From contig NC_092671.1 in NCBI RefSeq assembly GCF_964355755.1, forward strand, positions 8,689,001 to 8,753,000: 64,000 bases of DNA, given 5' to 3'. Source of the DNA: Antedon mediterranea. Taxonomy: Eukaryota; Echinodermata; Crinoidea; Comatulida; Antedonidae. Shown in pieces: positions 38,401 to 45,790 of this stretch. A program made the translations under genes and the position numbers. Below the pieces are notes generated by a model. It did not search any database, was not told where the DNA came from, and saw nothing but the letters and a program-made list of their open reading frames with translations. The first letter of the stretch is position 1, and every line of letters begins with the position of its first letter.

Positions 38401-39145
38401 ATTAGGTTAACTACCTAACTACTGAAAAAAAGTCTTTCTGGTTTTTATGGAAGAATCTTGCCAAATTTTGTATTTGACCATATTAAGGGAAATTCATGTT
38501 TTTTTCATCTTGATTTCTGTTACAAATATTTGATTATGTACAATTAACCAAATATTATATTTAAAATTCATGCCTGTACCTGAGCTTTAAGGGAAGAAGC
38601 ACCACACAACTTCCATTGTAACAATAAGCATTTCCCTGTGTCTGAATACACTTGTTTCTTATTCTGTGGTTTATACTTGACCTCAAAATCGCACACCATC
38701 CGCACCTGTGTGAACATACTGTAGGATAAATGTTTTTAAAGTATAAATAGAATAAAATACATTACCTGAAAGTGAGTGTACAAAGTGGCCTATATGACTT
38801 ATGACTCATATTATCTTGCATGGACTTTCCCCAAAAATCATTGTGAAAAATGTTACTTAAAGGAGTCGATGGTCGAACATCATCATTGTTCTTTATCGCA
38901 AAGATATCATCATGAACTAGTCCTCCATTAAAACTATTTACGTAACAAAATAATGCGGCAAGTAACACTAGAAACTGGTAGACGGTGAACGAACAATCTG
39001 GCAAGCAAAAACTGGACTGGATTACGTTTGAACTACAGCACATGGTTTGAGGTTTTATCTTAGTTCCTCTGCGATGAACACGATTATTATTGTTGTTGTT
39101 ATTGTTATTATTTTGCATGATGTTTGGTCGCTTGTGAACCGCCAT
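2251..39145 (-). CDS. TMTC1: TMTC1-like gene, 5' part (multi-exon, partial at left edge)
   Basis: This is the gene-level entry for the exons listed below; the 3' part lies beyond the left edge. TMTC proteins are polytopic ER membrane proteins with luminal TPR repeats. They belong to the GT-C fold glycosyltransferases and transfer O-mannose to cadherins (family knowledge). Seen here: a first membrane segment followed by GGLVHDD, then HNDFWG, SHKSYRPL, LTFRLNYMFGG, ATHPIHTEA, VVGRADILACLFFLL, ELPPFSDQDNPAS, FNVWLLLCP and DIRNLAT. These fall in the order expected for the family's N-terminal membrane half. Phases across the junctions are 2, 0, 2, 0, 2, and the last exon ends in phase 0. The TPR half is not in the window. 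The choice of TMTC1 over TMTC2-4 rests on the YDWQ..SIPLVES..DIRNLAT stretch and is less certain than the family. The KE[Q/T]GIT-type segment expected between the third and fifth exons was not located. Confidence 0.8.
2441..4581. other. TMTC intron 5
   Basis: Plain AT-rich intron apart from the Harbinger-like MITE at 4021-4199 and a possible tRNA-like B-box fragment (GGTTCAAATCC on the minus strand near 4362). Short open frames at 3336-3752 are not convincing. Confidence 0.5.
4021..4199. mobile_element. PIF/Harbinger-like MITE with TTA duplication
   Basis: This 179-bp element has terminal inverted repeats AGCTTGGTTCCCACTAG and CTAGTGGGAACCACGCT (one mismatch) and is flanked by TTA on both sides (4018-4020 and 4200-4202). 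The interior continues the inverted repeat (ACGCAAGGACGTAA / TTACGTCCTTG). A 3-bp TTA duplication is typical of PIF/Harbinger. It carries no coding sequence. The ends resemble the element at 54678-55052. Confidence 0.75.
4582..4685 (-). CDS. TMTC1: TMTC1-like coding exon 5 (DNPAS motif)
   Basis: The acceptor has a long pyrimidine tract (tatttattttctatctttacag) and the donor is gtaaat. The 104-base exon starts in phase 0 and leaves two bases. It encodes LCSLFMFRIWMMKGELPPF then SDQDNPASYATHCSTR, where the last Arg is completed by the next exon. The FR.W.M.G.LP.FS..DNPAS pattern is conserved in TMTC proteins just before the FLTF[NS]YL membrane segment, which is what the next exon supplies. Confidence 0.85.
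4686..6624. other. TMTC intron 4
   Basis: Contains the family B MITE at 4836-5093. The conserved membrane segment with KE[Q/T]GIT expected in this part of a TMTC protein was searched for here on the minus strand and not seen. Confidence 0.5.
4836..5093. mobile_element. MITE family B copy (TTAAAGAT..TTGTC ends)
   Basis: Left end ATTAAAGATAATTGTCC, right end GGGGACAATACATCTTTAAA. It shares both ends and interior features (TGACATAA, CAGGT near the middle) with copies at 9143, 57890 and 61393. No coding capacity is seen. Confidence 0.6.
6625..6697 (-). CDS. Candidate exon between TMTC1-like exons 3 and 5 (doubtful)
   Basis: An open 73-base segment lies between a good acceptor (gttattacag) and a good donor (gtaaga). 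Its length (1 mod 3) is exactly what is needed to join the preceding exon (two bases left over) to the following exon (phase 0), and that frame is open: IVQTRSITMDCAPLLKRGAT then CFIT. It would fall in the poorly conserved luminal loop after the VGRAD segment, but it shows no recognisable TMTC motif. An alternative frame reads NCADSKHYDGLC...YMFYHC, which looks like a cysteine-rich peptide. It may be a real TMTC exon, an exon of another gene, or chance. Confidence 0.35.
7315..7590 (+). CDS. Possible cysteine-rich exon of unknown function
   Basis: An open segment on the plus strand inside intron 3 of the TMTC-like gene ends in a TAA stop at 7588-7590. The encoded C-terminal part has eight Cys in about 70 residues: YLCSPCDAFV, KTCNAMFFDQHTCGPEKDC, SWSCGSGKSTWYFICG and LYDCVQ. 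This spacing looks like a small disulphide-rich extracellular domain. An ATG at 7315 could start it, but there is no signal peptide. A possible acceptor (tttatag) at 7334 suggests instead that it is a terminal exon starting at 7335 with upstream exons not recognised. No family was recognised. The composition and codon use differ from the surrounding intron, which is why I keep it. Confidence 0.4.
   Translation: MSNQIYSVKTNQVYGSIKYLCSPCDAFVTQNNHVVRYNDEKTCNAMFFDQHTCGPEKDCDKEQSWSCGSGKSTWYFICGHTPKKDLYDCVQ
9050..9112 (+). repeat. tRNA-derived SINE remnant
   Basis: It contains an RNA polymerase III A-box-like TGGTCTAGTGG and, about 40 bases on, a degenerate B-box (CAGTTTGAATTA). It cannot fold into a full tRNA. 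It abuts the family B MITE at 9143. Confidence 0.45.
9143..9504. mobile_element. MITE family B copy, best preserved
   Basis: The ends CTTAAAGATATATTGTCCCC and GGGGGACAATACATCTTTAA are inverted repeats. The interior includes CATAATAGTTATTCACT and AATTTAACTGTTTATTTT, both also present in the copy at 61393-61694. Element length here is about 362 bp. A short open frame on the minus strand inside it is an artefact. Confidence 0.7.
9588..9661 (-). CDS. TMTC1: TMTC1-like coding exon 3 (VVGRADILA motif)
   Basis: This short 74-base exon has acceptor tcttgcag and donor gtaata. It encodes VAGVVGRADILACLFFLLTI followed by FLYV and the first two bases of an Arg codon. The VGRAD[IVL]LA sequence directly after HPIHTEA is one of the most conserved TMTC signatures. 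The phase matches exon 2 exactly. The exon is only 24 codons, so it would be missed by an open-reading-frame length cut-off. Confidence 0.88.
9756..9868. repeat. ATCAGTAT minisatellite
   Basis: About a dozen copies of ATCAGTAT-type units (AATCAGTAT, TATCAGTAT, ATATCAGTAT) in tandem, with a higher-order duplication of a roughly 49-base block. It lies just upstream (in transcription) of TMTC-like exon 3. Confidence 0.9.
10160..10312. repeat. Tandem duplication, about 66-bp unit
   Basis: AATTTATTTTGATAAATAAAC followed by AGTRTAARATGAATYAGCAA GAAACAAATTA is present twice, and the start of the unit a third time (TTAATTTATTTTGATAGATTC). Confidence 0.8.
10471..10525 (+). repeat. SINE-like repeat, copy 1
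   Basis: ATACAGGGCCGTAGCCACCA, ACGGTTGATAAGGTTTCAAC CTAACCAC matches the segment at 29260-29320 at most positions. The GGTTTCAACC part resembles a tRNA B-box. Confidence 0.45.
12781..12945. mobile_element. MITE family A copy (CTGTCTACACTATC ends)
   Basis: Left end AAAGCTCTGTCTGCACTATC, right end GATAGTGTAGACAGCAGAGC. The interior has two tandem GTGCCCAAATATGGTAGTGA-like motifs and a CATCATCATCATG run. Ends read TA/AAGC and GCTT/TTA, compatible with a TA target (Tc1/mariner-like), but this is uncertain. Confidence 0.72.
14180..14290. repeat. Dispersed repeat shared with 36670-36760
   Basis: ACTGGATAAACCAATAACAG, TCTCTCT, AAAAGAAAAAATC and GAGAACCCCTATCA are matched in order by ACTGGATAAACCGAAAATAA, TCTCTCT, AAAAGAAAAAAATC and AAGCACCCCTATAA at 36670-36740. 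Confidence 0.5.
20336..20653. repeat. Tandem duplication, about 150-bp unit
   Basis: Units at 20336-20483 and 20507-20653 share AGTAACATTTTAAACRCAAC, TAATGCTGTTYATGTGATAT, TTCAACTGAA and GATTGCTGATGGTT. Copies are diverged by several small indels. No coding signal. Confidence 0.8.
22244..22421 (-). CDS. TMTC1: TMTC1-like coding exon 2
   Basis: The acceptor is atttttcag and the donor gtaagt. The exon is 178 bases, one base plus 59 codons. It encodes LNYMFGGLDPFGYHLTNVVL, a membrane segment, then SFIAGLLFATHPIHTEA. The LNYxxGG..PFGYHL and THPIHTEA motifs are TMTC hallmarks. The phase completes the Arg started in exon 1 and finishes on a full codon. The upstream intron is 16.3 kb and contains the giant 21-bp array, which ends only about 130 bases before this acceptor. 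Confidence 0.88.
22550..29130. repeat. 21-bp satellite/minisatellite array, about 313 units
   Basis: Direct tandem copies of CTGAATATGTACTGCATRTGA run without interruption for about 6.58 kb in intron 1 of the TMTC-like gene. R is A or G, with both common. About ten units carry a second change (CTGAA to TTGAA), always on the A type. Only the right-hand end is degenerate (units with TACTG, TCAAA and a short deletion near 29067-29130). There are higher-order copies: 25141-25998 is repeated exactly 840 bp (40 units) downstream, and a 16-unit pattern (AA, eight G, A, GG, A, GG) near 24380 recurs 336 bp later. As 21 is divisible by three, three frames stay open for about 2,200 codons; these are periodicity artefacts and not genes. 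Confidence 0.97.
29260..29320 (+). repeat. SINE-like repeat, copy 2
   Basis: TACTCTGGGCCAAAGCCACC followed by CAGTTGGTAAGGTTTGAATC TGACC is the second copy of the family at 10471-10525. It contains a B-box-like GGTTTGAATC. It sits about 130 bp right of the 21-bp array. Confidence 0.45.
29512..29660. mobile_element. Small MITE with CTTTCTCACAG ends
   Basis: GCCCAACTCCTTTCTCACAGA on the left and TCTGTGAGAAAGGGGC on the right are inverted repeats (two-base insertion on the left). The interior has repeated CCGGTATA/TACCGG motifs. About 149 bp, just outside the 21-bp array. Confidence 0.65.
33790..34238. mobile_element. MITE family A copy interrupted by a younger insertion
   Basis: The left part (TAAGCCCTGTCTGCACTATC to about 33874) and right part (from 34166 to TAGTGTAGACACACCTTTA) are the two halves of one family A element. 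They are separated by the 291-bp insert at 33875-34165. Confidence 0.7.
33875..34165. mobile_element. Nested 291-bp insertion with ATTTCA duplication
   Basis: The insert is bounded by direct copies of ATTTCA (33869-33874 and 34166-34171) within a family A MITE, so the insertion is younger than that MITE. The interior contains GGGTCAACC...GGTTGACCC, an inverted repeat, and a segment (ACGGTCTGGGAAGCTGGTCC, GATTGCAATAGAATGG) resembling 11180-11290. The class is not identified. Confidence 0.6.
34680..34990. repeat. Local duplication with GGTTTGTTTTGAG blocks
   Basis: TTGGTTTGTTTTGAGCTCTG GGAGAACAGTCCAAACAA at about 34695 recurs at about 34860-34910, and ATTTTCTAATAG...ACT..AGTCAGTGGTTWCTG occurs near 34822 and again near 34940. 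Confidence 0.7.
36229..36510. repeat. Interspersed repeat with TATATAGCGCC and duplicated CCCCCGCCGGACACCAT block
   Basis: After an AAT microsatellite, TATTTATATAGCGCCTAATGG ...GGTGCTTTACAT resembles a widespread marine-invertebrate interspersed motif. ACTATCCCCCGCCGGACACC ATYCCGGTATTTCT occurs at 36329 and again at 36445. The class is uncertain. Confidence 0.5.
38766..39145 (-). CDS. TMTC1: TMTC1-like coding exon 1 (start codon)
   Basis: The ATG at 39145 is in a good context (A at -3, G at +4), and an in-frame TGA lies 24 bases upstream, so this start is preferred over an earlier in-frame GTG at 39166. The protein begins MAVHKRPNIMQ, followed by a run of ten Asn encoded by an AAT/AAC triplet repeat and a basic stretch. 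One membrane segment follows (VYQFLVLLAALFCYV), then the luminal GGLVHDD with the paired acidic residues typical of TMTC and other GT-C enzymes, then PSTPLSNIFHNDFWG and SHKSYRPLCTLTF. The exon ends AG|gtaatg, leaving two bases that join a G to make the Arg of TFRLNYM. Confidence 0.85.
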
Positions 39146-39749
39146 ACTTGTTAAGAGATCTGACACTCAAAATGTCAATGATAAAATAAGATGTCTAATT
39201 TTCCAGACAGTGTTCACCAATGTTTATTAAGCAACACACAATTACCAAATTTGCAATAAAACATCTTGATGACAATTAAGATCTGAAAAAAAAACAAAGT
39301 GGTTGCAAATATTTATGAACACTGATAAATCACTGTCTATAATTGGTACAATGTTGCAATTTATTCTGTAGCATCAGAAATTCTTTTCTTCATTTAAATA
39401 GGTCTGTCAAAAATAGATATCAAATACTAGATAGCCTAGATTTAGTAGTATATTTTAGCTGTCAAAAGTGGGAAGCATACATACATATCTCTAGACTCCT
39501 GTCTTTATAAAAATCGAGATTTAAATAATAAACAAAACAAGTCACAATATAACTGTATGCATCTTTACTTCTAAACAATACATAAGATGACGTCATAAGC
39601 TACCCCGGGAATCCATTGGTATTCAAAATAGGTGTACCGCCTGTGGCTGAAGTATCAAAGTGGGTCATTCGTGCATGGTCAGCAGTGCCAAACCAAATCA
39701 ATTTACAACCCCGGAGGCTTAGCTATCGCCGTACGTACGCTTGACTCAC

Positions 39750-39900
39750 CTTGAAATTCTAGGGTATGTGCTAAAGAGTCACACACAAGAAAATCTACAT
39801 CAATATACCTTGTTTCTTTAGTTTTACTACTGTAGATGATATCGGCCTTCAAATCCCTTACCTCTTTATTTACAGCATATCATACCGAGTTCCACACAAT
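39750..39900 (-). other. Possible 5' untranslated exon / promoter area of the TMTC1-like gene
   Basis: On the minus strand a strong donor consensus (CAAG|GTGAGT) occurs at 39749, about 600 bases upstream of the start codon. A weaker acceptor (gtgtcag) lies just before it at 39160. This would fit a non-coding first exon ending at 39750, with the promoter somewhere near 39.9-40.1 kb. Its 5' end cannot be set from sequence, no TATA box was convincing, and the call rests on splice-site strength alone. Confidence 0.2.
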
Positions 39901-40499
39901 CACCATCCATCCACCACCGCTGTGACACCTTTGAAACTGAACGTGTTTGTTTACATTTTTTATTTACATGCCAGGTAGTGCGCCGCCAACGTTTACTATT
40001 GAGAACTAACTTTCTGTTGTTGTAAGTATACGTATCACACATGTGTGTACATGATGTATAAATACGTCGTCGGTACTTTTGACCTGCTTATTCTTATAAT
40101 TTATAAGAGTATTCAACATTTAACAATATATGAACACGGAGGACGCATTTTATTAAGTGGTGTTAGGATATAATATAAGAATTAATAAGGTAGTATACCG
40201 TATGTATCAACATGCAACAGAAAATAAAACAAAACCTACTAAATATTAAGGCCTCTGCTATTATTCATTTCGTCGTCGGCATCACGAAGTGACACTAACC
40301 TAAAAATCTGGAATTTTTGAAAAATTTTTTTCTTCCATATTTTGATTATGTATATCAAACTCTATGTTTTCACAAAATCTAAACATTCAAATATCATTAA
40401 TTAACTAATTACATTAATTAGACAATATCAAAAAACACCCTCATATGGAATTTGCGTTTTTACGAAGTGACACTATTTATTAAATACCCGTATGTGCTG

Positions 40500-41290
40500 C
40501 TTGGGAGTGCCACACTGGTAATGAATTTTGCGCGTTTGTTTACTGTTTTGGCCTAGGCTACAGCCTAGCTAGGAGGATCTGGACGCACACTCCACAACAT
40601 TGCATTTTCTCAAGAAAGACGGTAAGTTAATTAGTTTATTTAAAGAATTGTAGTCCGCTCATGTATCCCGAATGTCGAGGCCTATTATATATTTATTTTA
40701 TAATTAATATAAAACAGTAATTTGACACACTTTTAGCCTACTACTAGCTAGGCATAGTAGGTAGGCCTAGGCCTATTACTTTACTGTGACGTTTAGGCAT
40801 AGCTAGCTTGCCCAGATCTACCTAGGTTAGCATCTGGCCTGGCGTACATTATATGGTTATTTGGCCTAGTTAGTTAGGTCCTCTAAGCCTAGCCTAGGCC
40901 TAACAAACTAGAGTATGCGTAGGCCTATGCCCAGGGAATAGTAGTAGTAGTAGTAGTAGTAGTACTACTACTACTTGGCTAGAGTAGACTCTTTAGCTAG
41001 GCTAAACTACTCTGCTTGATTTTTAACAATAAGAAATCACTGTTATTTTTAAAACGTGTTTTTTTTTCAGAACAGTTTCAAGAAAATAAGATAAGGGGGA
41101 ACAACCGAAATTCGATCAACAAGCAATCTATCTACACCAATTTAAGGGAGAAGGTATCAAGTTCAAGGTTTAAAAATGGGGGAGGTGTATGTAGGCAGCC
41201 TGTAGCAAGTGTTTATGTTATATGAGCATTTTAGATGATGTGTACATCACAGAACAATGGATTGAATAAATTAAAAAGCCTACTGGTAAT
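40500..41290 (+). ncRNA. Possible two-exon non-coding transcript inside the AAGTGACACTA element
   Basis: A strong donor (GACG|GTAAGT at 40622) and a strong acceptor (pyrimidine-rich tttttttttcag ending at 41070) on the plus strand define a roughly 450-base intron. An AATAAA lies at 41265-41270 downstream. The flanking segments have no long reading frame apart from a weak 69-codon frame at 41016. The 5' end is a guess. It could equally be chance splice-like signals. Confidence 0.2.
40938..40976. repeat. TAG/CTA triplet inverted repeat
   Basis: A run of TAG triplets flows directly into a run of CTA triplets, forming a perfect hairpin with almost no loop. Such junctions often arise in expanding microsatellites. 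Confidence 0.9.
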
Positions 41291-41630
41291 AAAAAAAAAA
41301 AAGAATGTAACGACATTGATTAAGTATTTAATGATTTATAACAATAGAGAATAATTTTTGATATAAATTAATACTGGCTGAAGTACCAATTGTATTACTG
41401 AATTATTAATCGTTCAATGTTGAAAAAATAAATAATATTTAATAATATGGAAAAAAAAATATGAATAAAAAATATGAATATGTACATTATGCTTACTGTA
41501 CATTCCAGATAGGCCTATTTATATGTCTATGTAATTTTATATTTTTATTAAAAGTGTTTAAGTAGGTCAAACTATGTTTTTAGATTTATTTGATGTGGTT
41601 GTTTTATTTATAAATAACCTAACCCTTTCT

Positions 41631-41746
41631 ACACTATCAAACTAGTTTGACAAAAAAAGTTTGATGTGCCCAAATATGGAGTGATATTATGCCATTGTGT
41701 CCATATAAGCACATCAAATTAATGTTGGTCACATTAAGTTTGATTT
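41631..41746. mobile_element. MITE family A copy, truncated on the right
   Basis: It begins AACCCTTTCTACACTATCAA and includes the typical GTTTGATGTGCCCAAATATGG and CACATTAAGTTTGAT. The expected right terminal repeat is replaced by TTTATTTATTTCAACAATATT, where another repeat begins. It lies inside the 40271-42551 element. Confidence 0.6.
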
Positions 41747-41754
41747 TATTTATT

Positions 41755-42090
41755 TCAACAATATTTTACTAGGGTGGTCCTTCCAGGCGAAGGTGATCAT
41801 TAGATAGAGAGAACCTCACAAAAATGCAATTTAAAAAGACAATAACATACAACAATTAAAAATTAAATAAAAATAAATAGAATTTATGAAAACTAACAAA
41901 CTAAAATAATAGAAAAATGAATAGAATCAAAAGGGAAATCAATGAAAACAATACATTAAATGGCCATCTCAGAGGAGATGGCCATGTAATAAATAAGGAA
42001 GAGATGGTTCTTGAGCAAAAATTTGATGGAAATGGAAGATGAAGCAAGTCGGGTAGTGCAGGCAGGGCTTAAAGGAGACATGCATGTTTG
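41755..42090. repeat. Interspersed repeat fragment (CAACAATATTTTACTAGGG start)
   Basis: It begins with TTTATTTCAACAATATTTTAC, then an A-rich body and a GGTTCTTGAGCAAAAATTTG...GAAGCAAGTCGGG tail. It resembles other A-rich fragments at 11180-11290, 16470-16990 and 33875-34165. It is probably a short non-autonomous retroelement or its remnant; the family is not identified. Confidence 0.35.
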
Positions 42091-43398
42091 TAATGTATAT
42101 ATAATAGTGTTCACTTATCAAGGACCATACATAATTGTTATGATGTAAGATAATTGCATTGGAAAGCTATGAATTACACAGTAGTGTCACTTCCAACGCA
42201 CTAGAAATACGCGGTGAAATCGAATTTGCGGTTTCACGAAGTGACACTAACTGCGGTAGTGTCACTTCGTAAGCGTAAACTACGTAGGGAAATGAATTTT
42301 TCGGTTTCACGAAGTGACACTAAAGTTTAACTTTAATTTACTTGGTAATTAATTAATATGATTAAAATTGAATTAAAGTAATGGGTAGCTGGATTGTCTA
42401 ACTTTATATGTATGTAAATTAAAAATCTTAGTGACATTTTTTTGAGGACGAAATCATGTGTTTTGTGAAGCTCGTTTCTTCAATCGCGTTTTTCTCGAAA
42501 CGCTGTTTTTATCAATTACGCGGTTAGTGTCACTTCGTGGTGTCGACGACGATTTATACGCGGGTAATTATTCATAATGGGCGGCAAATATCTGAATTGT
42601 GAGTGATTTACTTGTTAGGTTCTTATCGGCAAGCCGGTGTACCTTGATCATTGATTTTCTCATGGCTTTATGCAAGTGTGATAATAAATTTATCACACAT
42701 CGCTAGATCCGTATAATTTATTAAAGCCCCAATCATGTTTCGTTCTCTATGGGGATCCGCGGCGCGGCATGGGAGACAGCTACAGATTCACTAAAGCATT
42801 AAAAGCCGTCCTTGTCTTGTAACGGTATTGTAAATGTATGTCCGATACCGGTACTAATTCGTCTATCGATACTATTGTGTGTGATGATGATCTAACCTCG
42901 GAATTTCCTAATTTAAGTCTCCACGTGGATGACATTATATATTCTTCTCACAGTTTTACCGGGTCTGGTTAATGTTGGAAAGTTTGGTTTTGGTAAAAAG
43001 ACCGAGGCGTTTAAACAGGTAGAGAGAAGAGAACGATTCGATGTGATGACTAATTGAGTCATTTTCGTACTTTAAAAAAAAATTCTTTGTACAATATTGC
43101 GGTACGATTTGCAATATACAGCATGCCAATGTTTTCTGATTCAGTACCGCAACAAATTTAGCCTTCAATACAGACAACATGAAACAATGACGAAGGAATT
43201 AGCTTATTAACATGTCTATCCCTCTAAGCAATCGCTTTAATTAGTTAATATTTTGATAGATCATACTATTTTTGAAATCCCTCATGCATCCCTTTCACAC
43301 AGGTAGAACGTCGCCATAAAATCGACTATAGAACACATTCCCTGTCAATGGTGCGTGTGTTTGATTGTTTCTTTTACTGGCCTTTTGATGTTAGCGCC

Positions 43399-43564
43399 TT
43401 AAAGCTCTGTCTACACTATCAAACTTTATATGACAAAACAATGTGATGTGCCAATATATGAACATGAAGTCATATCTCTACCATATTTAAGCATATCACT
43501 ACATATTTGGGAACATCACACACATTTTTTGTTAGACTAGTTTAATATTGTAGACAGAGCTTTA
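43399..43564. mobile_element. MITE family A copy
   Basis: Ends TTAAAGCTCTGTCTACACTA and TATTGTAGACAGAGCTTTA with interior CACTACATATTTGGGAACATC. About 166 bp, immediately left of the MuDR-like element at 43610. Confidence 0.72.
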
Positions 43565-43609
43565 GACCACTGTTGCATGCCTCATCAGCTCTCTGATGGT
43601 GATTTATTT

Positions 43610-44701
43610 GGGTGTCACGAAAGCTCAGACCACGAAAGCTCAGACCCCCTAAGACCTAAGATCACGAAAGCTAAGACCCAACACCTAAGATTACAAATAC
43701 TAAGATATACTACAGCTTAAAAACAATACTTGTTTATCCATACATAATTTTAAAAACAGTAGGTTTCATTTATTACCATAAATATAATTTAATACTACCG
43801 CAAAACATTGATAAACTCACATTATTTTCGCCCGTTGAGTAAATGTATATTTTTTCTTTACAACAAACAAACTTGACGGGTTGTTTGTTGGTATATATTT
43901 ACTCCATTGTGTTGCTTCAGAGGATGTTTTTCTTACGCACCTGCCTTTCTTGTATTTTGACTCCAAATTTGTTGACTAACTTTATCCTGAACACCACACT
44001 TTAAAATTAGGACTTATAAGTACTTTCAGAAGGAGAAACACATAATAACAAATAAATAAATCCTTTAAATTGATGATTTTACAGATGTGTTTCTTTGTAT
44101 ACTGTAATAATGACAATGTAACTCCTCGAGCTCCCCATGCTCAATGTTTTTGTTTCTATGGAGCGCCAAAAGAGCAACAATAATAGTACAAGTATAAAAA
44201 CAGAAAGAAAACGAAACAAAAAAACTTATCATGATTTTTAAATTAAAATTTATTTGCCAGTATTTATTTCTTCGTACTTGCATGATTATACTATTATCAT
44301 TACAATTTTAATTTTACATTGTTCCATTACATCCACACTGTAGATGGACTCCACAGAGTTTTCAGCCCTCTATATAATGTTTGCTCTTTTGACGTTCCAT
44401 AGAAACAAAAACATTGAACATGGCCCATGGGTAGGCCTACTGTACTGTAGGCTAGTCATTTTGTGTGCGAGAAAAACGTCTGTAAAATCATCAATTTAAA
44501 AATGTATTTGTTACTTTTTATGTGATTCTTTTTCATGAAAGTGCCAATTCTAAGGTGTGGTATTCAGAATAAATGTTGGGAGTTAAAATACAAGGCAGGT
44601 GCGAAAGATTAGATTTGTAATCTTAGGTGTTGGGTCTTAGCTTTCGTGATCTTAGGTCTTAGGGGGTCTGAGCTTTCGTGGTCTGAGCTTTCGTGACACC
44701 C
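43610..44701. mobile_element. MuDR-like foldback element, 1,092 bp
   Basis: The termini GGGTGTCACGAAAGCTCAGA and the inverse TCTGAGCTTTCGTGACACCC begin arms of at least 85 bp carrying CACGAAAGCT repeats. TGATTTATTT is duplicated at 43600-43609 and 44702-44711. Inverted similarity continues inward (CAATTTAAA..ATCATTTTACAG parts; GTTTCTATGGAGCGCC/GGAACGTC parts), so most of the element can fold back on itself. A 9-10 bp duplication is characteristic of the MuDR superfamily. No transposase gene is present. Confidence 0.75.
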
Positions 44702-44903
44702 TGATTTATTTGTTGTAATATACCGTTATAAAGTCGGTAAAGGTGGTGATGATACAAAGAAAAAATAGTTTGAAACTTATGTTACATGGGTAGTAACAAA
44801 GTGCGAGGCACGCGAGGCAGGGAAGGCATGGGAGGCAAGTCAGAAATTTATGCGAGGCATCGTTTTACCATCATCAAAAAATGCGAGGCATCATTTTATC
44901 ATT

Positions 44904-45721
44904 CGCCGTGGCTAAAGATACGGTACCGTATTCTAACTTCTGTTTACTAAAGGTACGGTAAAATTGCATTACGTCATAATCAGCCAATGGGGTGCTGGTA
45001 CGTGTGTGACGTCATCGTATAAGGACTTGGGATTTTTTTTTCATATCGCGTCTGTTGTTGGTTGTATTTATATATGTAGAGAATTCCTATCGGCGGCGCC
45101 AGGCTGCGTGGATGTGTGTGCTGCGCTGCAGATGAGGGTTTTATTTTTATTCCAAATGGCCTATTTAGGCCTATATTTTTTTAAAACTTTGTTTACAATG
45201 GTGACCATAAACAATAAGCAAATGCGGACAATAAAGGAGCCCTTAAATACTATGATTTAGACAGCAGTGTAGCCCCAGGGCTGACGAGTCACAGAAATCA
45301 GCGCACACATATGCAGCTGGCCACAGCCTGGAATCGCTTTCCCTTCACAAACAAACTCATATAATGAGGTTATACATAGTACGTAGTAAGTAGGCCTAGG
45401 CCTCTTTTAAAACGGTTTTCTCTATTCTAGAATTAAAATCAACATGGCTTTTCAATAATAATAACAGACGTAGGCTACATTTAGTTTTTGTCACACACGA
45501 CGGCGATAATAGCGATAAATAAAGCATAAAGAAAATGCGGTTGATCACTGTTTTCGCCATACCTCCATGGTTTTCGCGATATGAAAAAAATCCACAAAGT
45601 CCTTATACGATGACGTCACACACGTACCAGCACCCCATTGGCTGGTTATGACGTAATGCAATTTTACCGTATCTTTAGTAAACAGAAGTTAGAATACGGT
45701 ACCGTATCTTTAGCCACAGCG
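44904..45721. mobile_element. MuDR-like MITE, 818 bp, nested in the 2,870-bp element
   Basis: TTTATCATT is duplicated at 44895-44903 and 45722-45730. The ends CGCCGTGGCTAAAGATACGG and CCGTATCTTTAGCCACAGCG start inverted arms of about 150 bp, including GGTACCGTATTCTAACTTCT and CAATGGGGTGCTGGTACGTG. The 98-codon frame at 44964-45260 overlaps an arm and is not a gene. The duplication lies within outer-element sequence, so this insertion is the later event. Confidence 0.8.
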
Positions 45722-45790
45722 TTTATCATTTCTCAAAATTGCAAGGCAGGAAATCACCGAAATTGAAGTAGCCTAGGCCTAGGCCCGCTA

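Larger units (their letters stand above)
29131..38765. other. Distal part of TMTC intron 1
   Basis: Contains the small MITE at 29512, the interrupted family A element at 33790, the duplicated block at 34680, the repeat at 36229 and a short ACGTGAAC/GTTCACGT inverted repeat near 30838-30860. No exon was recognised. Confidence 0.5.
40271..42551. mobile_element. 2.3-kb inverted-repeat element with AAGTGACACTA motifs
   Basis: A 30-bp terminal inverted repeat (CGTCGTCGGCATCACGAAGT GACACTAACC at 40271-40300, inverted at 42522-42551, two mismatches) bounds the segment. AAGTGACACTA or its complement occurs at least seven times, concentrated at both ends, as transposase-binding subterminal repeats often are. 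No transposase frame is visible. A family A MITE and another repeat (41755-42090) are nested inside. No clear target duplication was found, so the true ends may lie slightly outside. Confidence 0.6.

Noticed and set aside
39146-39166. Upstream in-frame GTG start for the TMTC-like protein
   Set aside because: The ATG at 39145 has a good initiation context, and a TGA stop sits immediately before the GTG codon; non-ATG initiation is not needed.
44964-45260. 98-codon frame on the plus strand
   Set aside because: It starts within the inverted arm of the nested MuDR-like MITE and has no domain.
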